Shown here: piece by piece, positions 57,034-64,000 of the stretch
Position numbering within the stretch: the first letter of the stretch is position 1
Layout of the letters: the number at the start of each line of letters is the position of its first letter
NCBI GenBank assembly: GCA_964565405.1
Contig: CAZMEW010000001.1
Span: forward strand, 1-64,000
Length of the DNA stretch: 64,000 bases
DNA from: UBA922 sp964565405
Lineage (GTDB): Bacteria; Patescibacteriota; Patescibacteriia; Magasanikbacterales; UBA922
Direction: 5' to 3'
Notes under the pieces: model-generated
Told to the model about the DNA's origin: nothing
Seen by the model: the letters and a program-made list of their open reading frames with translations, nothing else
Database searches by the model: none
Translations under genes and position numbers: made by a program

Positions 57034-58530
57034 TTATTTATTGGTTCCAAATTGTTTTACCGCTTCTTTCAATTCTTTCTCAACTTCTTCATTCCAGTCA
57101 CCTTTCTTGATTTTTTCAAGTAATGTTCCTTTTGAAGACCGCATGAATTCCATAAATGCTTTTTCGGTCTCTTTTACTTGATTCACTTCTACTGCATCAT
57201 ATAACCCCTGGGAAATAGCATAGATTGACGCAACCTGCTCCTCCACTGCTTCAGGAGCATATTGTGGCTGTTTCAAGAGTTCAGTCATTCGGCGACCACG
57301 CTCAATAGATTTCTTGGTTTCAGCATCGAGGTCGCTTGCAAATTGTGAAAACGCTTCGAGTTCTCGGAACTGTGCCAATCCAAGTTTCAAACTTCCTGCA
57401 ACTTTTTTCATTGGTTTGATCTGAGCGGATCCTCCCACACGAGATACTGAAAGACCTACGTTCAAAGCTGGACGAATACCACGGAAGAATAGGTCTGTTT
57501 CAAGGAAGATCTGTCCATCAGTAATCGAAATTACGTTGGTAGGAACATATGCTGAGATGTCTCCTGCCTGAGTTTCAATAATAGGAAGTGCGGTAATTGA
57601 TCCACCACCATTTTCTTTATTGAGACTACATGCGCGCTCGAGCAAACGTGAGTGCAGATAGAATACATCTCCAGGATATGCTTCGCGTCCGGGTGGGCGG
57701 CGGAGCAGAAGTGACATTTCACGATATGCCCAGGCTTGCTTCGTCAAATCATCATATATAACTAAAACATCTTTGCCTTTATCCATGAAATATTCTCCAA
57801 TCGCAACGCCAGTGTAGGGCGCAAGATATGACATTGGCGCTGGTTCACTTGCTCCGGCTGACACTACAATTGTGTAATCCATCGCACCTGCTTCTTGCAA
57901 TTTTGATACAATGCGCGCTACCTTTGACTCTTTCTGTCCAACTGCAACATAAATACAGATAATGTCTTGACCTTTCTGGTTTAAAATAGTGTCGATCGCA
58001 ATCGCAGTTTTACCGGTCTGTCGATCTCCAATAATAAGCTCACGCTGTCCACGTCCTACTGGAATAAGCGCATCAATTGCCTTGATACCGGTCTGCATCG
58101 GGCGACTAACTGGCTCGCGAGTCATGACCCCTGGAGCAATACGCTCTACGGGATAAAAAGTTTTAGTATTAATTGCACCCTTACCATCGATAGGTTCACC
58201 AATTGCATTTACTACACGACCAATGAGTGCGTCAGCTACAGGTACTGACATGATGCGTCCCGTTCTCTTCACGGTGTCACCTTCTTTGATATGCGAATAT
58301 GATCCGAGAATTACGGCACCGACTGTCTCTTCCTGCAAGTTCAACGCGATTCCGAAGGTATTTCCCGGAAATTCCAACATTTCCTGAGCCTGACATTTCT
58401 CAAGTCCGCTCATACGAGCAATTCCATCTCCAATTTCAATAACGGTACCAACTTCCTCGACTTGTACTTCTTTTTTGAATGATTCAATATTTTTCTTGAG
58501 TGATGCTATCACTTGGTCTGTATATGCCAT
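57034..58530 (-). CDS. atpA: ATP synthase alpha subunit
   Basis: Non-catalytic nucleotide-binding F1 subunit. GDRQTGKTAIAIDTILNQKG (Walker A), QKESKVARIV, YDDLTKQAWAYREMSLLLRRPPGREAYPGDVFYLHSRLLERA, PIIETQAGDISAYVPTNVISITDGQIFLE and GIRPALNVGLSVSRVGGSAQ with the arginine of the alpha subunit. 498 residues. N-terminal helix typical for delta binding. Spaced 3 bp before atpG and 16 bp after atpH. Confidence 0.98.
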   Translation of the reverse strand: MAYTDQVIASLKKNIESFKKEVQVEEVGTVIEIGDGIARMSGLEKCQAQEMLEFPGNTFGIALNLQEETVGAVILGSYSHIKEGDTVKRTGRIMSVPVADALIGRVVNAIGEPIDGKGAINTKTFYPVERIAPGVMTREPVSRPMQTGIKAIDALIPVGRGQRELIIGDRQTGKTAIAIDTILNQKGQDIICIYVAVGQKESKVARIVSKLQEAGAMDYTIVVSAGASEPAPMSYLAPYTGVAIGEYFMDKGKDVLVIYDDLTKQAWAYREMSLLLRRPPGREAYPGDVFYLHSRLLERACSLNKENGGGSITALPIIETQAGDISAYVPTNVISITDGQIFLETDLFFRGIRPALNVGLSVSRVGGSAQIKPMKKVAGSLKLGLAQFRELEAFSQFASDLDAETKKSIERGRRMTELLKQPQYAPEAVEEQVASIYAISQGLYDAVEVNQVKETEKAFMEFMRSSKGTLLEKIKKGDWNEEVEKELKEAVKQFGTNK

Positions 58531-58546
58531 ATAGCTTAGATGAAAA

Positions 58547-58930
58547 TTATAGTTGTTGTTTTAGTTTCTCCAATTGGCCTTTGATACTGCCATCTAGAAT
58601 TTCGTTTTCTGTTTTGATCATGATTCCGCCGAGTAATGTGGAATCGACGATGGTTACTGCTTCTACCTTGTCCCCAAAATGTTTACTAATCTCTTGTATC
58701 TGAGCCTCTGTTAACTTTCGCGCACTTACTATTTCTATCATCTCTATTCCCTCTTGCTTTTTTGCGTATTTCTCGAATTCTTTCATGATATAGGGCGCTT
58801 TTGAGACCATCTGCTCCCGTTGTAAAAACAATAAGAAATTATTAATTGCTTTCTCAAGTTCCACGCCTTTGAGTGTTTTGGTGCTTTCGTATAATATTTT
58901 TCCGTATTGTTTTGGGAGTAATTTCGGCAT
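58547..58930 (-). CDS. atpH: ATP synthase delta subunit
   Basis: Peripheral stalk subunit linking subunit b to the top of F1. 127 residues, shorter than the typical 175-180: the N-terminal helix bundle is reduced (YGKILYESTKTLKGVELEKAINNFLLFLQRE), while the C-terminal VSARKLTEAQIQEISKHFGDKVEAVTIVDSTLLGGIMIKTENEILDGSIKGQLEKL contains the diagnostic DxxLxGGxxIxxxxxxxDxS motif. Assignment also rests on its place between atpF and atpA. Confidence 0.93.
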   Translation of the reverse strand: MPKLLPKQYGKILYESTKTLKGVELEKAINNFLLFLQREQMVSKAPYIMKEFEKYAKKQEGIEMIEIVSARKLTEAQIQEISKHFGDKVEAVTIVDSTLLGGIMIKTENEILDGSIKGQLEKLKQQL

Positions 58931-58935
58931 ATCGA

Positions 58936-59481
58936 TTATTCGATAGTTTTCAGAATATCTTCAACAAATTGTTTATCTTTTTTTTCATCCATTTTTTCTC
59001 CAAGAATTTTCTCCATTGCGGCAACTACAATTCCAACGGTTTCTTTTCTTAGACTCGCTTGCATTTCTGCTTTTTCTATCTCAATGTTCTTTTTTGCGGC
59101 GATTACCAGTGCCTCTACTTCATCTTTAGTCTTCTGCTTCATGTTTTCCTGTACCCGAATTGCTTCTTCCTGCGCTCCAGCAATAATATTGTTTGCTTCT
59201 TTTTTTGCCTCATCGAGCTTTTCCTTGAATTTAATTTCGCTCATTTTATAATTAGTCTCAATCTCTTTTGCACGGTCAAGACTCTCATCAATCAGATTTT
59301 TTCGTTCTTCCATTTTTTTTGTCAATGGCTTCAAAATCAAAAACCACACAATTACAGCCACAAGTGTGAAGTTAAAAAGTTGCGCCATGATGTCAACACC
59401 ATGAATACCAAGTGAGCCTAAAATTCCGCTGTCACCCGGTGCCTCAGTAGTGTGTGCCTGTGTTTCCAATTCTTCATTCAT
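58936..59481 (-). CDS. atpF: ATP synthase subunit b
   Basis: Peripheral stator stalk. One membrane helix near the N-terminus (FNFTLVAVIVWFLILKPL, about residues 36-53), then a long charged helix (KMEERKNLIDESLDRAKEIETNYK..., IAAKKNIEIEKAEMQASLRKETVGIVVAAMEKILGEKMDEKKD). The N-terminus carries an extra 30 residues before the helix. 181 residues. Precedes atpH with 5 bp between. Confidence 0.95.
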   Translation of the reverse strand: MNEELETQAHTTEAPGDSGILGSLGIHGVDIMAQLFNFTLVAVIVWFLILKPLTKKMEERKNLIDESLDRAKEIETNYKMSEIKFKEKLDEAKKEANNIIAGAQEEAIRVQENMKQKTKDEVEALVIAAKKNIEIEKAEMQASLRKETVGIVVAAMEKILGEKMDEKKDKQFVEDILKTIE

Positions 59482-59510
59482 ATTAATTCAGTAACAAATA
59501 AATCAAACAC

Positions 59511-59532
59511 GTGCCCCGAAAATTCAGGGCAC
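59511..59532 (-). other. Intercistronic hairpin between atpE and atpF
   Basis: GTGCCC (59511-59516) pairs with GGGCAC (59527-59532). Such hairpins after the c-subunit gene may stabilise the upstream message to give more c subunit; inference. Confidence 0.55.
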
Positions 59533-59540
59533 TGATTGAA

Positions 59541-59771
59541 CTACTTGAGGGTGAACACAACTACGAGCGCGTAAATTGCGATAGCTTCCGCAAACGCAGC
59601 TCCCAAAAGCATTGGAACAAAGAGTTTTCCGGCTCCTTCTGGGTTTCGTCCAATAGCTTCCATCGCTTTTGAAACGATTTTACCGATTGCAAGCGCTGGT
59701 AACATACCGCCGATTGCGATCGTAAATGCTTTTGCCATCACTACGATCGATTCATGAGTTAATCCTTCCAT
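59541..59771 (-). CDS. atpE: ATP synthase subunit c
   Basis: Proteolipid of the rotor ring: two membrane helices (AKAFTIAIGGMLPALAIGKIVSKAM and LFVPMLLGAAFAEAIAIYALVVVFTL) joined by the polar loop GRNPEGA. The ion-binding glutamate is in FAEAIAIYA. It lacks the Gln and Ser/Thr residues (Q, ES/ET) of sodium-type c subunits, so proton coupling is more likely. 76 residues. A ribosome site GAAAGG precedes the start. A 125-bp spacer with a hairpin parts it from atpB. Confidence 0.96.
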   Translation of the reverse strand: MEGLTHESIVVMAKAFTIAIGGMLPALAIGKIVSKAMEAIGRNPEGAGKLFVPMLLGAAFAEAIAIYALVVVFTLK

Positions 59772-59862
59772 ATGGTGACCTTTCTTTCTGAAACCGTGTA
59801 CCGGTCGAGGGGGGAAATGGGAATTTTACCTCGCGGGATAGTTTCTGATTAAAGAATAATAT

Positions 59863-59885
59863 CGTAGAAAAATTTTTTCTCTACG
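59863..59885 (-). other. Hairpin between atpB and atpE
   Basis: CGTAGAGAAAAA/TTTTTCTACG: near-perfect inverted repeat (59863-59885) in the atpB-atpE spacer, likely mRNA processing or a partial terminator. Confidence 0.55.
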
Positions 59886-59896
59886 AATCATAGTCT

Positions 59897-60685
59897 TTAA
59901 TGATGCTCTTCTGCTCCATGGGGGGCCTGTCCATTTACGGTTAAATATACAAGTGTAAGCATCGCAAATACGCTTGCCTGTATTAGGCCGACCAACAATT
60001 CAAGCAACATAAATGGCGCAGGCACTACTGCTGCAACCAGACCGCTCATGACTGAAATCAATACTTCACCGGCAAAAATGTTACCAAACAATCGAAGTGA
60101 GAGCGAAAGTACTTTTGCAGCCTCACTTACAATTTCGAGTAGCCCCACACCAAATTCAATGATAGCCTGGAACACCCCCATAGGACCCTTCTTAAAACTT
60201 TTGAGCAATCCGCCAATCTGTATAAATTTTCCCAAATGTGTGAATACACCGATGCTTAAAAATGCGAAAATGTGTGATGACACTACAGCCACTAGCGCCA
60301 TAACTACAGTGAGATTGAGATCAGAATTTGCAGGTCTAAGTAATGGAGCATGGCCCAGAACAATGCTTCCAGTTCCTGGCAAGAGTCCAAGCCAGTTTGA
60401 AAGTAAAATAAAAAAGAAGATCGATCCGACTACTGGTAGAAACCGTATAGTTTTTTTTCGATCTCCGGTCACTTGGTCAAAGTATGGTAATAAAAGTTCA
60501 AGTATATATTCAAATCCATTCTGCAATTTTGTTGGACGAAGAGCAATCTTTCGTTTGATAAAAATTCCAATTACCAGAAAAATGAGTAGCGCAAGCCAGA
60601 CATTGATCATGGTATTCGTAATCGAAATAGGTCCGATATGGAATAAAACATCTGGTGCTAATTCTGGAATATGGATTTCCGCCAT
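59897..60685 (-). CDS. atpB: ATP synthase subunit a
   Basis: Proton channel of Fo. Five to six membrane helices; NGFEYILELLLPYFDQV, SNWLGLLPGTGSIV, EFGVGLLEIVSEAAKVLSLSLRLFGNIFAGEVLISVMSGL contains the essential arginine (LRLFGNI), and GLIQASVFAMLTLVYLTV the Q/E positions of the last helix. 262 residues. The His-rich tail PHGAEEHH is typical. Spaced 3 bp after the AtpI/Z-type gene. Confidence 0.96.
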   Translation of the reverse strand: MAEIHIPELAPDVLFHIGPISITNTMINVWLALLIFLVIGIFIKRKIALRPTKLQNGFEYILELLLPYFDQVTGDRKKTIRFLPVVGSIFFFILLSNWLGLLPGTGSIVLGHAPLLRPANSDLNLTVVMALVAVVSSHIFAFLSIGVFTHLGKFIQIGGLLKSFKKGPMGVFQAIIEFGVGLLEIVSEAAKVLSLSLRLFGNIFAGEVLISVMSGLVAAVVPAPFMLLELLVGLIQASVFAMLTLVYLTVNGQAPHGAEEHH

Positions 60686-60688
60686 AGT

Positions 60689-60964
60689 CTACTGTTGGTC
60701 ATTCTTATTTTTGTCTAATTCTTGGTATCTTTTACCGTATTCTTTTGCTTTCTCGTAGATCATCCTGCCTGAGATCGTTGCAGCAAGCACAAACGCGCTT
60801 ATCGTAATCCAAGGAGCGTGACCATATTTTCTCTCTAATAATTGGGCAAGTAGTACTAGAACTACCACCGGAATTGCAATGGTTGCCCCAAAATCTCCTA
60901 CGATCTGGAGTCCTAACAGTACATACTCTCGATCACTCGATTTTTTTGGTGTTTGGTTCTCCAT
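60689..60964 (-). CDS. AtpZ/AtpI-type ATP synthase assembly protein
   Basis: Short protein (91 residues) with two membrane helices: LLGLQIVGDFGATIAIPVVVLVLLAQLL and WITISAFVLAATISGRMIYEKA. AtpI/AtpZ proteins help build the c ring and move magnesium or calcium; the helix pattern GLQIVGDFGATI and the position as first gene of the atp operon support the call. Charged tails at both ends. The promoter lies 15 bp upstream, so the leader is only about 7 nt, nearly leaderless. Confidence 0.82.
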   Translation of the reverse strand: MENQTPKKSSDREYVLLGLQIVGDFGATIAIPVVVLVLLAQLLERKYGHAPWITISAFVLAATISGRMIYEKAKEYGKRYQELDKNKNDQQ

Positions 60965-60978
60965 AGAAAGCGCCCTAA

Positions 60979-61007
60979 ATTGTATAGCAAATACTCAGAT
61001 TTGTCAA
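60979..61007 (-). promoter_or_regulatory. Promoter of the atp operon
   Basis: Minus-strand TTGACA (61002-61007), 17-bp spacer, TACAAT (60979-60984); an overlapping TATACA gives a 15-bp spacer. Expected start near 60972. Confidence 0.8.
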
Positions 61008-61095
61008 TACAATTTTGCGTTTATCCCCACATCTCGGCATCAAACCTAGTCTTCTTAATTACTCTTATACGTTTTTAGGCTCAATAGAGTATAAA

Positions 61096-61120
61096 AAAAG
61101 AGCTTTATTCAAGCTCTTTT
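61096..61120 (-). terminator. Terminator of the DUF475-like gene
   Basis: AAAAGAGCTT (61096-61105) with AAGCTCTTTT (61111-61120), 5-nt loop, T-rich on the minus strand. Confidence 0.85.
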
Positions 61121-61141
61121 GGTTTAGTCGTAAGCTGTTGT

Positions 61142-62074
61142 TTATGAGGCTTTTGCTTTCTTCTCTGCCATTCTCATTTCTTTTATCGAGAGGAAGAGGA
61201 ATAGCCCACCAATAATAATAGTATTTGCTGGTGCGAGCCACGTAGGGACATGCACATGGAATGCTTCGAGTGCCATAATAGTTCCCAATACACCGATCGA
61301 ATACATGGCACCATTTTTCAAGTATGCGTATTTTGAAATGAGGTTGATTCCTTTGATGGTAAATTCTCGAACCACAAATGCTCCGATACCATTTCCAATA
61401 AGAATGAGAGGTACAGACATAGTGAATGCAAATGCCCCGATAACCCCATCAATTGAGAATGAAGCATCGAGAATTTCGAGATAGAGAATCTTACTCCACG
61501 CACTCATCGTTGAAGTCCCACTCATGAGTTGCTTTTCTTTCTCTTCAGCATTTCGCTTGAACCCATCGGTCAGGAAGTACGCAGTTGTACCGATTGCAGT
61601 CGCGAGCGCGAGCGCTGGATTGGTTTTGAGTGAGAGCCAGATTACAACAGTAAAGAGGAGTGATGAGAGGAAATAGAACCACATTCCTTGTTTGTGAATA
61701 AAATGTTCCACAAGAAATGCATATTTCTTTTCTTCTAGAAATAGCCAACCGAGGAATACCATGATCAAATACATCCCACCACCAAGTAATAGTAGTGGAC
61801 GCGATTCATCGAGTGCTTCTTCGCTTCCACCTTCTGCAAATGCCATGTGCCATACTTCTCCAAGTCCTGTACCTGGATTTGCAATCCAGATAATCAAGAA
61901 TGGTAGCACGCCACGGACTACAACTACCGCAATGAGGAGTCCCCATACCAAGAATATTTTTCTATACTTTTCTGGAAGAGTTTTGAGTACATGTGCATTG
62001 ACAATTGCATTATCAATTGAGCTGATAACTTCGAATACCACGAGACCTAAGATAATCATTATTGCTTCGAGCAT
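61142..62074 (-). CDS. DUF475/TerC-superfamily membrane protein
   Basis: Integral membrane protein, 310 residues with about eight to nine helices. The start MLEAIMIILGLVVFEVISSIDNAIVNAHVL holds the acidic motif (E, D-N) and the middle LYLEILDASFSIDGVIGAFAFT the second copy (E, D, D), as in TerC-like metal-ion transport proteins. The family is thought to move or bind divalent metal (Mn) ions; for DUF475 this is inference. Ends with a basic tail. Single gene with its own terminator. Confidence 0.88.
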   Translation of the reverse strand: MLEAIMIILGLVVFEVISSIDNAIVNAHVLKTLPEKYRKIFLVWGLLIAVVVVRGVLPFLIIWIANPGTGLGEVWHMAFAEGGSEEALDESRPLLLLGGGMYLIMVFLGWLFLEEKKYAFLVEHFIHKQGMWFYFLSSLLFTVVIWLSLKTNPALALATAIGTTAYFLTDGFKRNAEEKEKQLMSGTSTMSAWSKILYLEILDASFSIDGVIGAFAFTMSVPLILIGNGIGAFVVREFTIKGINLISKYAYLKNGAMYSIGVLGTIMALEAFHVHVPTWLAPANTIIIGGLFLFLSIKEMRMAEKKAKAS

Positions 62075-62087
62075 AGTTCGTTGTTAT

Positions 62088-62113
62088 GTCATTCCCATGA
62101 AAGCGCGAATGAC
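62088..62113. repeat. REP-like GTCATTC/GAATGAC hairpin
   Basis: GTCATTCCC ... GCGCGAATGAC: 7-bp stem with the shape of the common GTCATTCCCGCG...GGGAATGAC palindromes. Only one copy is recognisable in the window. Confidence 0.5.
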
Positions 62114-62124
62114 GTTAAGCAAAA

Positions 62125-62982
62125 TCACACTTTAATTTTATTGAATAAGTGTACTGTATTTTTGTTGATTTGACTAGTCATCTCAGGAACATCCAATCCT
62201 CGAACAACAGCAAACTTCTTGATCACTTCTTCAACCATCCACGGTTCTGACTGTTCTCCACGATATGTCTGAGGTGCCAAAAATGGCGCATCAGTCTCAA
62301 CCAGTATTCTTTCAAGAGGAATATTAGTTATTACTTTTTCAAGTTCGAGTTGCGGTTCTGGATTGGTCTTTTTTGGGGGAAATGTGACCACACCAGTAAA
62401 CCCGAGGTTAAAGCCAAGTGCCAAATATTCTTCTGCCTGTTTCCAATTTCCCGTATAACAATGCACCACACCACGGATGAGTGATCCTTTTTCTTTTTTA
62501 ATATCTTGAAGAAGCTCAATCATTTCATCATGCGCATCACGAACGTGCATCACGAGTGGCAACTCAAATTCCTCTGCTATATCATAATGTTTTCTAAATA
62601 CTTCTTTTTGTGCGGATAGTATGAGTTCTTCTGATTCATCTTTTGGAATATGGAACCGATCGAGTCCTGTTTCCCCTACGCCAATTACTTTTGGATGTTT
62701 CGCAAGCTCGCGATAAAATTCTGGATCAAAATTTTCTCCACGCGACGTAAAATTGGTAGTTTCTTCAAATACATCCACCTCGTGAATCTGAATCGGATGA
62801 AGACCGATCGTCGCATACATCCAATCATATTGTTCTGCAAGCTCAACTCCTTTTTTGCTCGTACTTTGCTGAGTGCCGACCAAATTCAAAATCATCCCTT
62901 TTTCTTTTGAGCGAGCAATTACTTCGTCTCTATTTTGTTCAAATGCTTTGAAATGTATGTGGCAATGTGTGTCGATCATCAT
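62125..62982 (-). CDS. tatD: TatD family DNase
   Basis: Metal-dependent hydrolase of the TIM-barrel type, active on DNA 3' ends or D-aminoacyl products. IDTHCHIHF (metal ligands HxH), GLHPIQ, VIGVGETGLDRFHI (Glu), LPLVMHVRDAHDEMIELL, GVVHCYTGNWKQAEEYL (His) and LVETDAPFLAPQTYRGEQSEP (Asp). All ligands are present. 285 residues. The start overlaps the stop of the CvpA-like gene by ATGA, so translation is coupled. Confidence 0.95.
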   Translation of the reverse strand: MMIDTHCHIHFKAFEQNRDEVIARSKEKGMILNLVGTQQSTSKKGVELAEQYDWMYATIGLHPIQIHEVDVFEETTNFTSRGENFDPEFYRELAKHPKVIGVGETGLDRFHIPKDESEELILSAQKEVFRKHYDIAEEFELPLVMHVRDAHDEMIELLQDIKKEKGSLIRGVVHCYTGNWKQAEEYLALGFNLGFTGVVTFPPKKTNPEPQLELEKVITNIPLERILVETDAPFLAPQTYRGEQSEPWMVEEVIKKFAVVRGLDVPEMTSQINKNTVHLFNKIKV

Positions 62983-63512
62983 AATGACTGTTCTATTTTG
63001 TCTACGGTTGTTTCTAGTGCACGTAATGCTTCTGGAAATAGTGGTATGAGTAGAGACGCAAATGCGATTACCGATGGCGCGAACGTTGACCCAAGTATTG
63101 CGTCCATTACCTTGTCTCCGAGTGGGAATTTATCAATAAAATAGAGAGAGATACCAACGGTGAACACTCCTTCTGCAGCACCGACGATCATTCCAAGGAA
63201 CCGGTTGAGAGCTTTCTTGAATGGAATAGGAATCAACACTCCTCCAACTTTTCCAATAAGCCAGAACGCAGCACCAATTGCCCGTGTGATAATAAAAAAT
63301 ATTGCGATAAACATGACCACACGCGAGACATTCTCTCCCCACCCCGTCGTATGTATCAGCCACTGTGCCCCACCCTCGTAATATCTACTCGCAATGTATG
63401 TCCCGACTACAGTTCCAAATAGTGAACCAAGGGTATGGAATAATCCGAACCATAATCCACCGAGGGCGAATATGGCGACGATGATTATGATTATGATGTC
63501 GAGGAAATTCAT
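62979..63512 (-). CDS. CvpA family membrane protein
   Basis: Four helix membrane protein of the CvpA type: LDIIIIIIVAIFALGGLWFGLFHTLGSLFGTVVGTYIASRYYE is the family opening, then VVMFIAIFFIITRAIGAAFWLIGKVGGVLIPIPFKKALNRFLGMIVGAAEGVF. CvpA proteins affect envelope functions and biofilm or colicin production; mechanism unknown. 177 residues, normal. Linked by ATGA overlaps with the genes on either side. Confidence 0.86.
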   Translation of the reverse strand: MNFLDIIIIIIVAIFALGGLWFGLFHTLGSLFGTVVGTYIASRYYEGGAQWLIHTTGWGENVSRVVMFIAIFFIITRAIGAAFWLIGKVGGVLIPIPFKKALNRFLGMIVGAAEGVFTVGISLYFIDKFPLGDKVMDAILGSTFAPSVIAFASLLIPLFPEALRALETTVDKIEQSL

Positions 63513-63841
63513 AGTTGGGTTAACTGCTTGTTAACTTTCTTATTTTTAAGCATCCAAAATATATTTCCAAATATATAAAACATAATTGCAAAGAATAATG
63601 CTGGTGCTGAAAGTAAGCAAATAAAAGTCTGATATACAGCACAGATTTTTCCAATCGTTATTGTAGGTAAATACATGAATACGTAAGTCATGAACGTGCC
63701 CAGGTAACACAAAAACATGCTGTCATTTGCAAAACACATATTTAGTAAGAGAATCACTAATAATCCTCCAATAATGCCAACTGCTGCGCCAATTATTACG
63801 AGCCTTACTTGAAATCTTTTAGGAGGAAAAATTAGTTTCAT
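63509..63841 (-). CDS. Hypothetical membrane protein, 110 residues
   Basis: Unrecognised. Three or four hydrophobic segments: VRLVIIGAAVGIIGGLLVILLLNM, LCYLGTFMTYVFMYLPTI, TFICLLSAPALFFAIMFYIFGNIFWML, and a basic C-terminal tail KNKKVNKQLTQL. The stop overlaps the CvpA-like start, and the start overlaps the stop of the next upstream frame, so it is part of a tightly coupled operon. Confidence 0.68.
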   Translation of the reverse strand: MKLIFPPKRFQVRLVIIGAAVGIIGGLLVILLLNMCFANDSMFLCYLGTFMTYVFMYLPTITIGKICAVYQTFICLLSAPALFFAIMFYIFGNIFWMLKNKKVNKQLTQL

Positions 63842-64000
63842 ATCTTTTGATCACTTTTTTGTACTATTCTGTATAAAGTCCAACCTACTGTAGCTCCAAT
63901 CGTTGCATTTATTACCGAGAATAGAATAAGACTTAGCACAATATTATCAACAAATTGAGTTAAAAGAAATGTTGGTGGTAATAAAAGAAGACATCCCATT
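63838..64000 (-). CDS. Partial membrane protein at the window end
   Basis: An open minus-strand frame runs to the window edge and ends with TGA at 63838-63840, overlapping the ATG of the 110-residue gene. About 53 residues are seen: hydrophobic TFLLTQFVDNIVLSLILFSV and INATIGATVGWTLYRIV, tail QKSDQKI. It may start at the ATG at 63999 or further upstream. Similar size and helix pattern to its neighbour suggest related small membrane proteins. Confidence 0.5.
   Translation of the reverse strand, partial: MGCLLLLPPTFLLTQFVDNIVLSLILFSVINATIGATVGWTLYRIVQKSDQKI

Noticed and set aside
1..64000. tRNA or rRNA genes
   Set aside because: I scanned the intergenic stretches for T-arm (GGTTCGA) and acceptor CCA patterns and conserved rRNA words; none was convincing. 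Not a substitute for tRNAscan.

Overview
The window is a gene-dense, AT-leaning bacterial chromosome segment with no tRNA, rRNA or CRISPR array that I can recognise. Very short intergenic gaps, ATGA stop/start overlaps, a translin-family protein, membrane-anchored Mur ligase, FemAB transferases, MreBCD/PBP2, compact (editing-domain-less) ProRS and many 100-140 residue orphan proteins fit a Candidate Phyla Radiation (Patescibacteria, probably Parcubacteria/Paceibacteria) genome, but it is a comparatively well-equipped one: it has a complete F1Fo ATP synthase, superoxide dismutase, ClpB, an SOS repressor and a full SUF iron-sulfur operon. The taxonomic call is inference. Four runs of N mark assembly gaps; two of them have a length that breaks the frame of a real gene (the DUF5671-like membrane protein and AtpG).

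Layout. 1-5946: the end of rpoD, a candidate antisense-side structured RNA, superoxide dismutase, a DsbA-like gene whose thioredoxin halves are in permuted order beside a gap, a Nudix hydrolase, a translin homologue, a MurE-type ligase and a glycosyltransferase. 5947-6532: two strong candidate non-coding RNAs with their own promoters and terminators. 6533-9811: fmt, an M23 endopeptidase, a coiled-coil protein, an exonuclease. 9878-17903: a flavin reductase divergent from a ten-gene SUF operon (Rrf2 regulator, NifS-type desulfurase, SufB, SufD, SufS, SufU, SufC, SufT-like, two ferredoxins) around a 12-bp inverted-repeat operator. 18758-26397: clpB under CIRCE/HrcA-type control, tagA, TrmH-type methylase, gltX, an M23 peptidase and a DEDD exonuclease.

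26398-31080 is the accessory part: orphan genes, repeats, a thrombospondin-type-3 calcium-binding-repeat protein, a small RNA with a terminator, and a lexA-Cas2-like operon whose LexA box fills the promoter spacer. Several genes here and at 40.7-41.2 kb and 53.7-54.1 kb are GC-rich with G/C-ending codons, stand alone, and have near-consensus sigma-70 promoters, unlike the surrounding AT-rich operons. The last of these encodes two tiny, translationally coupled membrane proteins behind a highly structured leader and is the best candidate for something undescribed.

31112-52146: cell-envelope and translation genes on the minus strand (FtsQ-like, FemX, DegT aminotransferase, MurF, hydrolase, serS, a nucleotidyltransferase-Nudix fusion, lysS, greA, PBP2, MreDCB, proS, TraX-like, DUF721, and a UvrD helicase fused to an Fe-S nuclease). 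52153-61007: membrane protein, FMN reductase, and the atp operon (atpI/Z-B-E-F-H-A-G-D-C) with its promoter at the upstream edge. 61142-64000: a DUF475/TerC-like membrane protein and a tight tatD-cvpA operon that runs off the window. The SUF operon, the Fe-S helicase-nuclease and the ferredoxins suggest that iron-sulfur chemistry is more developed here than in most small CPR genomes.
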